In this document: positions 9,097-18,114 of the stretch, in pieces
How positions within the stretch are numbered: position 1 is the stretch's first letter
Layout: the number at the start of each line of letters is the position of its first letter
Origin: TMED14 sp003507115
Lineage (GTDB): Bacteria > Bacteroidota > Bacteroidia > Flavobacteriales > Schleiferiaceae
Assembly: GCA_943787925.1 (NCBI GenBank)
Contig: CALSOH010000002.1
Coordinates: forward strand, 1 to 64,000
DNA: 64,000 bases
Reading direction: 5' to 3'
Made by a program: the position numbers and the translations under genes
The notes under the pieces: model-generated
Told to the model about the DNA's origin: nothing
What the model saw: only the letters and a program-made list of their open reading frames with translations
Database searches by the model: none

Positions 9097-10900
9097 TTAG
9101 AGTAAAAGCGTGATGCCCGAAAAAAGATTCAGGCTTTTAAAGTTATAACCATTGGCACGCATGGGAGAACCCGTCCCAGCGGGATCGTACCAATGAGTTC
9201 CAATTATAGGTTTGAGTCAACAAGGCCTTCGCCCAAACAAGAAGGGGCCAAATCGTTCTTGATAATTCACACCCAAGGAAGACTCACATATTTCTTTGTA
9301 AAATCAAAACCATACCAGGTTGCGACCCAGGGCACTCTTCCCGCATATAGTAGGTCATTATTTCGAGCTATTCGCTCATAGACAAACCCAATCGACGGAT
9401 TTTTCACGTGGTCGACTGCAAGAATCCATTGATTGAACCCTTTCCAATTCCCGCACCAATTTGCTGACCATAATGGTTATAGTCACTGTCATAAAACGGG
9501 ATAGCCAAATTGAATTCTGTTAATCATTTCTTTGGAGCCCTCAATTTGAGTCACTTCATAGGTAAATCAAGAACTCTGTTTTCTCTTTATGGGTTGCAAT
9601 TTATTGAAACCAATGAGGTAGGCACGACTGTGCTCAGGTGAAACCAACATGTCCTCCAAGTCATAGCGGTTGTCATCAAACCCATATTCTCCATAAAATT
9701 CGGCATGGATTCAGGCATAACATATCGAAAGAACATGAAGCCATTTGGTCAATCTTGGCTTGTGTTCCTCCACCCGCACCCCTGAAAGGGTTGGAGTAAA
9801 ATAATGCAATGTAATCCCATGCTGAGCATCCGAGCTAACTGGTCCTTCTGTCCAGATTTCTCGAGTGATACCCAAGCTCAGCCTGGCAACCAAATAGGGT
9901 TCCAGACGCCAACAGCTGCGGTAATAACAGAAAACACCGTATCCAATTCAGGGGCCTGACCACCTCTGGCAGGGAACTGCCATCAGCATTGGGACCCTTG
10001 GCGTAGAGAAACCTGAGCGCATTTTATTGCCCGTAATTAATTGCCCTTCCAGGTGCCCCACTTGGTTTTCAGCGGCTTTTGGTTTCTAAGGTGAAATGCC
10101 GCATACCGGGTGCATTTTCGCTCATCACTATACCGGCAAACCGTCCAGGTCCCCAAAAGACATTTTCAGAGACTAAACCATGCAGCCAGTGGACCTAAGT
10201 GCGCTTTGACATAGACTCTGCCCGTGTAAGTACGTGCATAGGGTTCCGTTCCAAAGCGATCGGGATGGTCTCCCCTGATTGCCATCGCACTCCCGGCGCC
10301 GGCACATCTTCATTCGCGGCATACACCTTCTCGGGGCATATTGAAATTCAAGGAAGCCCACTCTCCCCCACATGCCGCAAAGTTCGGTGTAGGTCTGCAG
10401 TCCCTTGTTAGGAATCATCGGGCCGTCCTGCCAGCCATAGTCGTGGTGGGAATTAATTGACGGAACATAGGGTGGCCGGAGTTGCAGCCAGCCTGTTTGG
10501 CACCCGTGAAGTAGGGATGCGCATTGTAAACGCGTGAAACGGGCTTCTTCCAATCCTAGGTTCCACCCATAGCGAGGTACGGTGGCACCTCCCAGCTGAG
10601 GAAAGGGCTGCCGTAGTTGCGGAAAATGGGTCGTCCCAATGCGAGAGCGTGTCGACCTGCCACTAAAGTCGTAATGGGGATCAGCCCGAAGGGGATTGTC
10701 AATGCCCAAAGCGCCGGGAAGCGTGAACGGGACGCACACAAAAACTGGACTGGTCAAAGGAACATCGCCCCACAAGTTGGGCACGGCGCACCGCGTCGTT
10801 TAGGGATTTATTCAGCAAAGAAACCGACTGCGCATGTGCAGAAAGACTGAGCCCATGCTATAAACGCGCACAGAAAGCTTCGGCTAGCGTTGGATACGTA
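9097..10900 (-). pseudogene. wzi: Capsule assembly Wzi family protein, frame broken many times
   Basis: No long reading frame exists here, yet minus-strand translation recovers successive Wzi-family landmarks in different frames. They are SVSLLNKSLNDAVRRAQLVG near 10.8 kb, HHDYGWQDGPMIPNKGLQTY near 10.4 kb, AEFYGEYGFDDNRYDLEDML with SPEHSRAYLIGF near 9.65 kb, HYGQQIGAGIGKGS near 9.45 kb, NPSIGFVYERIARNNDLLYA near 9.35 kb, and the C-terminus FKSLNLFSGITLLL ending at a TAA at 9097-9099. Wzi-like beta-barrels bind exported polysaccharide at the cell surface. At least five frame changes are needed and no ATG can be fixed near 10.9 kb. The gene sits between the polymerase and the SLBB exporter, as expected for an export operon. 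Sequence errors or real decay are both possible. Confidence 0.75.
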
Positions 10901-12155
10901 TTAGGTGAGGCGGTCTGGAATGCGCTTCATGCTGGTTTGGTCTAGGTCAAATTTAGATAGCGCAAGATACGCCATCGCCAAAGTGATGTAAGGCATTGGG
11001 TCTCCAATGGTCCCAATTAGGAAAAAGTTGAATAAAAAGAGGTTGAAAACTGCACGCCAGAAGGGGTTTTGGCTGTAGGGAAGCTGCCATACATGGCGGA
11101 AGAAGGTGAAACAATACGCCACACATCCGAGGATACCCACTTCTAAAAAGAGGCCTGCGGCAAAGGCGGTTGGGCGTATACCCAAGAAGAATCCGTCATT
11201 GAACTCCAGGAAGTAGTAAATTTCAAAGGATTCAATGCCCATGGCCTCCATGGCGATGACGCTGGAGACGGGCCAAGAACCGATGCCCCCACCGAACCAA
11301 TGGGTCAGTCCATACTTGTAGGCCGACAGGATGGAAAAGAGACGGTGGCCGGATTCATTCATGAGGGTCATGTAGATGTCATCCGTATCCCAGGTAAAAA
11401 GGATGTTGTTCACGAGGTCCACTGCTCGCGGGGGTTCTTCCATCGAATTGGCCAACCACAGGATGGCGGCAAAAAAAGCCAGGCTCGCAAGAATAAATTT
11501 TCCAATGGTTTTGCGATCCATGAAGGAGACAAAGAGCACCACGAGAAATGCAGTGCCTGTTGCTGATTTATTGATGAATAGGTCGAAAGAGAGCATGCCG
11601 AGAAATGCTATGGCGCCTCGTCGTTCAAACGGATGCCACTTCCACCAAAGCATCATGAAGGCAAACATGAAGTGCATGGCATAACTGGAATAGGCGGGTT
11701 CGGCATAGAGCCCGCCTACCCCACGGCCGCCATCCAATGTTTCATGGGTAAATCGAGGAACCAACATGCGGTAATAGGGTTCAATCGCTTCGGGGAATAA
11801 GCCGGCAAACTCAATGCCTGAAACAATGATATTCAAGATGAAAATCGTAATCAGGGCTTGAATCAGCTTGATGAAATTCATCCTTGTCGGCCCCCAAAAC
11901 ACGAAAAAAGATCAAACTCCCATTGAGAATGGCGAGATAGGACCGAGCCACCGCCAATCCGTTGCCATACATTCCTATGGTGATGACCGCACTCAGACCA
12001 AAAACGGCCATCAAATAAATATAGATTCGGTCGAGTACAAGCTTGGGACTCAAGCAGAAAATCAAGGCCCAGGGAAAAGTCTCAATATCACCAAATCCCA
12101 GAGGAATGTTGATACTCGGGGTGAAAATGAGGTAATGCAACAAGGCCTGAATCAT
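10901..12155 (-). CDS. O-antigen polymerase/ligase-like membrane protein (one frameshift)
   Basis: About 417 aa across two frames. The ATG at 12155-12153 overlaps the upstream stop by ATGA, which decides the start. The N-terminal part (to about 11.9 kb) has three membrane segments and ARSYLAILNGSLIFF. The rest holds a large polar loop, GRGVGGLYAEPAYSSYAMHF, and further helices including GGGIGSWPVSS. This is the Wzy/WaaL-type layout with a periplasmic R-G-x-x-EP loop. The frame changes near 11890-11905 within a TTTT-GGGGG stretch. It probably polymerises the repeat unit exported by the SLBB/Wzi/Wzz proteins around it. A second polymerase candidate is at 2.9-4.0 kb. Confidence 0.7.
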
Positions 12156-12881
12156 GCCTTCCAAAGATGCTGCATTCGACGCTTAGCGGCCAAAAGTCGA
12201 TCGACTCGATGCACCCAAGGATAGAGGTTGCCCGGATACGCATGCATTCCACTTTCTTGCTCTATGTAGCGACCGAGGCGATGCTCGGCCCAGATACATT
12301 GCTCTTTCACGTGCCGCGCTTCGGGAGTTAAAACGCGCGTGTAGCCTCTCCACCAGCGTGGCTTTAAGTAGTTGGCCAGGTAGTCCTGGTAGGCTGTTTC
12401 GTCTATGGGCTGCTCAAACACGTCCAGGACTTTTTCGACGCCCGATTGCAGGAGTTGAAGGGCTTCGGCTGCCTCGGAGGGCAAAATGCCAAGATGCTAG
12501 GATAGTAAGCGGTCGACCTTCGAATAGGACCGGTTCATGGCGGATATCGCCCATAATCAGACCTGCATAGCGCCGACGAGCAATCAGTCGCGCCCAACCG
12601 GCCACCCAATGGTGCGTAAATAGGGTATCATTAAAGAGGAAGACCTGATCCTCTGGTTGCACGTGATGCGAGATATGGGATAGAATTTCCCGGTACCCAG
12701 AAAACTCGTAATGTCGATTGCTTCCAGGCAATACACCCGGTAAAACCGGTGTTTGATTATCCAGCACCACGCTGAATTCAGTGGAGAAACCCGCTTGCTG
12801 CAGAAAGCGGAGCCAAGCCTTACGCTTTTCTTCACTGAAGCCAAAGGCTACAAGGAGAGCCCATTGGGTGGACGGGTTCAT
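12152..12881 (-). CDS. Conserved hypothetical protein of polysaccharide operon, GT-A-like features (one frameshift)
   Basis: About 242 aa from the ATG at 12881-12879, which overlaps the Wzz stop by ATGA. The frame changes near 12485-12495 at a TTTT run (…ASWHFAL continuing as PSEAAEALQLL). The N-terminal half has a GT-A-like rhythm: a hydrophobic first strand (WALLVAFGF), FSVVLDN, GSNRHYEFSGYREIL and QVFLFNDTLFTHHW, where FNDT may take the place of the usual DxD strand. The C-terminal half is helical and rich in Trp and Arg, with no membrane segment. I do not recognise the family. Context argues for a role in glycan assembly, possibly as an unusual transferase. Confidence 0.5.
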
Positions 12882-13915
12882 TCTTCGTTGGGAAGCAGCG
12901 AAACAAAAAGAATGAAAGCCAGAGAGCAACCAAATCCGACGATGAAGGACCACTGCCACAGGAGAAGCCCAACTTTGGGTAAGGGAAATTGTGGGACATC
13001 GACAATTTGGATAATCGGAGTTTGCTTGCGTAGGCCGATTTCGGCCAACTTCAAATTCTTGATGATTTCGCCATACAAGGCCACACTGACTTGCAACTCA
13101 ACCAACGCTCTGTTTTGATCAATGCGCAGGGAGGCCCGGTTGGGGTTAATATTCAAGTCCGTCGAGCTCGCACTATTCGTCAAGTTCGCATTCATCAGGA
13201 TGCGGACAGAATCCGCTTCGCGTTGAAGCACTTTCATGTTCAAGCGCGCCTTTTTGGTAAGCAACTCCACATAGTATTCCGATGTCTGTTCAATCAGCTC
13301 CTCCGTGATGGCCTTTGCCACATATTTGTCCGGGTGGACAGCGGTGAGTTGGATGAGGCTCAACTTACGCTCCGGCTTATCTGCGGCAATGACCTCCTCG
13401 ACCGTGTAGTGGTAAAGCAGCATCAACGCCGAGTCTTGAAGAGGGCTAAATGTTTTGCGGTCCTCGGTAAATGTCAAATCCGAAAAAATCGCCTTTTCGG
13501 CGAAGGGCGTTTGTTGAAAAATGCGGTTGGCTAGAATTTCCGTTTTACCGTCCGCAAAAGTGACCTCTTGAAGGAGGGTCCGCTCTACCTGGTTTCGGGT
13601 AGTGAATAACCGCACCAAGGATTCTCCTTTGAAAATTCCCCCAGGATTATTCCCTCCGACATCTATCCCAAATTGCTGCAACAGATTCTGCCATCCATTG
13701 GAGTCGTCGTCTTCTACCGCGATAATGAGCGTGGCTTTAAACTTCTGGGGATGCATATAGCCATAGACCAGGCCGGCAGCCATACCCATCAAGGTGATTA
13801 AGAGCCACCATTTCCAACGTTTGCGAAGGGCAGAACCAATGCCTAACATAGAAAGCGCCCATTCTCCCAGGGTGCTCTGGCCGGCAACAAGAGTCTTAAT
13901 GCTATGCTGTGTCAT
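12878..13915 (-). CDS. Wzz-domain chain-length regulator (copy 2)
   Basis: 345 aa, one clean frame. There is an N-terminal helix (KWWLLITLMGMAAGLVYGYM, about 35-54), an extracytoplasmic Wzz domain with QQFGIDVGGNNPGG, a coiled-coil-prone region around 205-285, and a C-terminal helix after the proline-rich VPQFPLPKVG. It has no kinase domain. The start overlaps the SLBB exporter stop, and its stop overlaps the next start, both by ATGA. It is the paralogue of the protein at 5.5-6.6 kb. It likely works with the adjacent SLBB exporter and polymerase to set chain length or bridge the periplasm. Confidence 0.85.
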   Translation of the reverse strand: MTQHSIKTLVAGQSTLGEWALSMLGIGSALRKRWKWWLLITLMGMAAGLVYGYMHPQKFKATLIIAVEDDDSNGWQNLLQQFGIDVGGNNPGGIFKGESLVRLFTTRNQVERTLLQEVTFADGKTEILANRIFQQTPFAEKAIFSDLTFTEDRKTFSPLQDSALMLLYHYTVEEVIAADKPERKLSLIQLTAVHPDKYVAKAITEELIEQTSEYYVELLTKKARLNMKVLQREADSVRILMNANLTNSASSTDLNINPNRASLRIDQNRALVELQVSVALYGEIIKNLKLAEIGLRKQTPIIQIVDVPQFPLPKVGLLLWQWSFIVGFGCSLAFILFVSLLPNEE

Positions 13916-16288
13916 GGTTTGAGTAGCTGAACGATGGCAATGGTCATGGTACTTATCGACGCCAAGGTTCCGGTGAGTGCCGACAACTCTCCAGGGCCCC
14001 AGCCTTCTTGAGAACGCAATGGCTTTTGAGGGACAACGATTTGGGATCCCGGAACGACCTCAGGACGAATCAGCCAGAGGCCAAATCGCCGTGTTGCCTT
14101 GGAAAGACCATTGGGATACACTACATAGGCCCGTCGATTATTCCCTTCTTGGGTCACCCCTCCTCCCAAACGGAGGTAGGCGTTAAATCCCATATTGGCT
14201 TGATATGAAACCCGCTTCGGCGCGTAAACCTCACCTCCTAATTTTGATGCTCGTTGTCTGAGCACTAATGTATACTTGGTCGCGATTTTCCAAGGTAAAA
14301 GGCGTCCGACCCTGAAGCGCCATGACCGAAATAGCGATGGTATCAAAAGAATACAGCTCGCCGCGCAATGCAAAGGCCTTTTTGCCCATCCCTAGCCGCG
14401 CTGTCGCTCACATTTAATTTCACCTGACGCACTACATAGGCTCCATAGGGGTCTGCATAGGTCGTCAAACCTCCTGCGCGCGACAGGACGTCTTGCAGAT
14501 TCTCAAAGGGGGATGTTAATCCGTAGGCGCCCTGATTCGCTACCTCGCCTTCCAGCGTGACTGAAGCTACCTGTTCCCTCAGGCGCGTCCGCTTGACAGA
14601 AATGAGATCCCCTGCCTGAACGCGCTGAGATTTGGCACTTTCCTCATCGAGCATCATGCTGCGATAGGATCTTCCGAAGTCCCCTTTGGTCGAATATTCG
14701 AGAGTACGCGTGTCCGCATCATCCGAGAAACCCCCCGAAAGTAAAATAGCATCCCAGACTGTCAACCCCTCGGCCCAACGAAGTTCGCCTGGATTGTTCA
14801 CTTCACCGGACACTTGAACAAACTCCTTTCGGATAAAATACGACGTTTGAGGGATGAGAATGGAATCCCCCTCGGATAAAACAAACGACCCTAAATCTCC
14901 GTATATGGAGGCATATGCCCGCTTTCCTGCGCTGTCTTGTCTCGAAATGACCGCCATATCACGAACTGCGTCTTCCCGAAATCCACCAGCCATTTGTACC
15001 AACTGACCCAAGGTCATTGACGAATGGTGGAGGCCAAAATATCCCGTGGATTGCACCGCCCCTGTCAGCGCAATTCGATTTCGAAAACGATCATTCAAAG
15101 TGTCCGCTACGAATCGATCACCGGGTTGCAGTTGGAATTCTGCAAATCCTTGAGGCAAGAGCGTTTGAGCTTCAAATCCAACGTCCGTAATGCGCTCTAC
15201 AAATATCTGCTGTCTTGAAAGCTTGTTCGGTGAAACCACCAGAGAGAGCGAAAATGTCTTGGAAGGTCTCCCCGGGCCGCATTTCGAACGTACGTGCCCG
15301 TTTGAACTCGCCGTCGAGACTTATTCGTCCAGAATGTGGTGGGATAAAAATAACATCCCCATCTTCCAATCGCAGGTCGTCATTCTTGGTTCCTTTCCCC
15401 AAGAGCTCGTATAAATCTATTTCTCCGACAATCTCCCCATTCCTTAGGTGGAATATGCTCCGGTAAGATCCCATGGCAGCCGGGCCAGAAGCCAAGTGCA
15501 GCACGTGATACGGCGAGGCGATTCCTGGAACCGTATAGCGCCCAGGGATCTTCGCACCGATCACCGTGATATCTACGCTCCGGATTTCCTTCAGGCTGAG
15601 GCTCATTTGTGAGGATCCGTCGGCCAAGGTATTGTAGCCGTTTGCGCCCAGACGTCGTTTAATTTTGGCTTTGGCTTCCGTAACAGTTAGCCCAGAAACC
15701 GAGACGACACCAGAATAAGGGATATTGATCGTTCCATCGGGCTTGACTGCTACGTCTACATTTAACTCCTGAAAACCGTAAACGGTTAGGGAGATAATGT
15801 CCCCATTTCCCAGCCTATATGTGGGCGGTGTTGCAAGCGTTAAGTTGGGTGCAAAATCCATGGATTTGCTACGGAATAACTCGGCACCGAATACGTTGGA
15901 GTCTAAGGCGTACAAACGCTCCAGTCCGGATAACTGGCGAGCATCAACTTGTGCATCTTGAAGAGAGTCCTGCAGTTGCATGAGCCGCATGGTCAACATC
16001 TGCGCCTGTTCCCCGGGGTCTAGTTGGCCTAATTGGGTGAGGCGAACCTTGAGCTTGCGCAGCTCCGCTTCAGACATCCCCTTCTTACTCAAATCACGTA
16101 GAGCCTCAGAGGAGGTGAGATTCTTCGATTCAAAGCCTTGCTTGAAAAGAAGTATTTCCTCTTCGCCTAATTTGTCCACAGATACGGAGGTCAAATTCTT
16201 TCGGGCGAAAACGTTTTGAGCTTGAGCCGAATGCGCTGCGGCCAAGAAAAATGGCCAAGAAAACAAAGAGTGTGGAGCGAGTTCTCAT
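13912..16288 (-). pseudogene. SLBB-domain polysaccharide export outer-membrane protein, copy 2, frame broken four times
   Basis: About 790 aa when read across frames. The start at 16288 overlaps the upstream stop by ATGA and gives a signal peptide (MRTRSTLFVFLAIFL...) that continues one frame over as AAAHSAQAQNVFARKN after a TTTTT run near 16250. Then come a helical spacer, Poly_export sequence LGNGDIISLTVYGFQELNVD, SLBB domains (VIGAKIPGRYTV, LDGEFKRARTFEM, LTGAVQSTGYFGL, VSGEVNNPGELRW, LEGEVANQGAYGL) and a C-terminal helix (LTGTLASISTMTIAIVQLL). Further breaks lie near 15205-15230, 14380 (AAAAA run) and 14240. It would be the outer-membrane export pore paired with the adjacent Wzz protein. 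It is the closer partner of the operon; copy 1 is downstream in the same operon. Confidence 0.8.
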
Positions 16289-17173
16289 AGTTGAAATGTA
16301 TTCCATGCTGAATGAGCCTTTTCATAAATCAAAGGAACCTGAGCAGGGATGGTTTGGCGCAAATTTCTGTAAATATACCGATTCCATGAATCTGGAAGCC
16401 GGCGAATGAGTTGTTTGGTCAACCAATGCAGGGCAAATCGGGAGAAAGACCAAAGACCGGTGCGATAAATGAATTTTAATGCCTCCTCTTCGCCTCGGCG
16501 ATAGCGTTGGGTGCTTCTGCGGGCAACGAGATCCTCGCCTCCCCGCATGAAAACAAGATCCTCAGCATGATTCGCGGTCACATGGCCCGACGCCATGATG
16601 GAGGCCCATAGGGCATAGTCTTCATTCGCGCCTACCAGTGGATATCCACCAAGGGATAGAACACGTTCTCTCTGGAACGCAACACTCGGCCCATTAAATG
16701 GGTTCCGCGATTGAGCGAATTCGAGAATCTGTGGGTGACTCGTGGGTACGGTTCTCCTTCCCAAAGCACCGTGTAAAGGACGGATCCCATTCTTGAATCT
16801 GCCCTCCAAAGAGTACTAATTCTGGGGTCGCGGAGAACATTTCGAGTGTGATGGCTACCCGATCCTCGTGGTTCAGATCATCTGTATCTAGTTTAAGGAC
16901 GATGTCCGTCTTCAGCGATTGCAATCCCCGATTCAAGGCTTCAGGTAAGCCAAACCCAGTGGGATTTTTGGTGCGCGGAATACGAATCCATGTGACTTCG
17001 TGAAATTCCGAGACAACCCTTTCCAATTCGGCCCCAATTTCTCCTTCAATGACGCCGATACATGCGTCTAAGGGTGACGACTGACCTCGGAGGGCCGACC
17101 ACAGGGCTTCAAAAAGGTATTCTGGGTGGTCTTTTGAGTAAATGGAAAATAAGGCACCAACGGAGAGCCTCAT
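16285..17173 (-). CDS. AmsE-like GT2 glycosyltransferase (one frameshift)
   Basis: About 295 aa. The ATG at 17173-17171 overlaps the sugar-transferase stop by ATGA, which favours it over a start 24 bases upstream. The N-terminus MRLSVGALFSIYSKDHPEYL is typical of the AmsE/WcaA branch of GT2. It is followed by NPTGFGLPEALNRGL and the metal-binding VLKLDTDDLNHEDR, and after the frame change near 16745-16765 by NPFNGPSVAFQRERVLSLGG and the ED motif NEDYALWASIMA. It would add the second or a later sugar to the lipid-linked unit begun by the adjacent WcaJ-type transferase. Its stop overlaps the start of SLBB exporter 2. Confidence 0.8.
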
Positions 17174-17742
17174 CCAATTGCGAGTATGGTTTTCCATAGG
17201 ATCCGGATGTCCAATCCCAAGTTTGCCCGGCCTATATACTCCAAATCGAAAGGCAACTTTATCAGATTTTCATCCGGAGTCGCATCAGGGAAATGGACCT
17301 GAGCCCACCCAGTGATACCGGGTAGAGCTTGATGACGGCTGGCGTAAGTGGCATCCAATTCAGAATACTTAGCCACTAAATGGGGACGCTCTGGGCGAGG
17401 GCCTACCCAAGACATATCGCCCAACAAAATATTGATAAGCTGAGGTAATTCATCAATTCTCCAGCGGCGAAGCCAACGCCCCACAGGAAGAATGGCCGGG
17501 TCCCCTTTTTTCATTCCAGCCAGGTCTCCGTTGTCGCCTGTGTGGAGCGTTCGAATCTTGTATATCTGGAAGAGTTTCCCATTGAGTCCCACCCTTTCCT
17601 GGGTAAAGAACACAGAGCCCCGACTCGTGAAGCGGACCATCACCACACCTAATAGAATTAAAATAACTGCGACTGGCAGTAAGATCAGTGAAAGGACTAT
17701 GTCCAATGCACGTTTTGAAAATCCCTGGAGGTAGGTGTTCAT
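17170..17742 (-). CDS. WcaJ/WbaP-type undecaprenyl-phosphate sugar-1-phosphate transferase
   Basis: 190 aa from the ATG at 17742, the length of the minimal bacterial sugar transferase (PglC-like) without the extra membrane domain. One N-terminal membrane segment (DIVLSLILLPVAVILIL) is followed by FFTQERVGLNGKLFQIYKIRT, then RRWRIDELPQLINILLGDMSWVGPRPE, split here only by quotation. The R-x-x-x-DELPQ and GPRPE motifs carry the catalytic residues of the family. It starts repeat-unit synthesis by transferring a sugar phosphate to undecaprenyl phosphate at the inner membrane. It is the first gene of the export operon, and an exact -7 box lies 8 bases before the start. A longer in-frame start at 17802 exists but is upstream of that box. 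Confidence 0.88.
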   Translation of the reverse strand: MNTYLQGFSKRALDIVLSLILLPVAVILILLGVVMVRFTSRGSVFFTQERVGLNGKLFQIYKIRTLHTGDNGDLAGMKKGDPAILPVGRWLRRWRIDELPQLINILLGDMSWVGPRPERPHLVAKYSELDATYASRHQALPGITGWAQVHFPDATPDENLIKLPFDLEYIGRANLGLDIRILWKTILAIG

Positions 17743-17750
17743 GAGAACGG

Positions 17751-17758
17751 CAAAAGTA
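17751..17758 (-). promoter_or_regulatory. -7 promoter box of the polysaccharide export operon
   Basis: Minus-strand TACTTTTG is an exact TAnnTTTG match, ending 8 bases before the ATG at 17742. The predicted transcript would have almost no leader. No clear TTTG -33 element was found at the expected distance. Confidence 0.5.
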
Positions 17759-17865
17759 TCACATGAAAACTTTGTATCCACAGAAAAAACCTTCCAATTC
17801 ATGTTTATGATGCATTTTGACTAAATACTATGAGAAGACCAGCACATGCCATAACAAAGTTCACC

Positions 17866-18114
17866 TTATTTGAGATAAAAGACGGAGCCAAAATACCCTA
17901 AACTGGAGCGATTTCTATCCGTTATGTCATAGATGTACAACGCTCCATTCTGAAGCTCCTCCAAGGAGACCTTTTCATCCCGGATTAGCTGGACTAACAA
18001 CTCACCCTCCCCTTCGAGTGACAAATGCTCAACCTTGGGCATCGCCTCTAGCGGATACCCTTCCAATATTTCCCTTTTACCCTCCCGGAAGGAGGCATCA
18101 ACGATAATCAACAT
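17866..18114 (-). CDS. Hypothetical protein, 82 aa
   Basis: A small soluble acidic protein with strand-rich sequence (MLIIVDASFREGK, GALYIYDITDRNRSSLGYFG). It shows no signal peptide, membrane segment or recognised motif. It overlaps the 3' end of the flippase-GT2 fusion gene by 17 bases, so it is probably translated from the same messenger as the last gene of that unit. I cannot assign a function. The good position and sensible composition make it more likely real than not. Confidence 0.5.
   Translation of the reverse strand: MLIIVDASFREGKREILEGYPLEAMPKVEHLSLEGEGELLVQLIRDEKVSLEELQNGALYIYDITDRNRSSLGYFGSVFYLK

Noticed and set aside
10173..10784. 203-residue minus-strand frame taken as a separate gene
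   Set aside because: Only its middle part carries a Wzi motif; its ends are out-of-frame sequence of the same broken Wzi gene.
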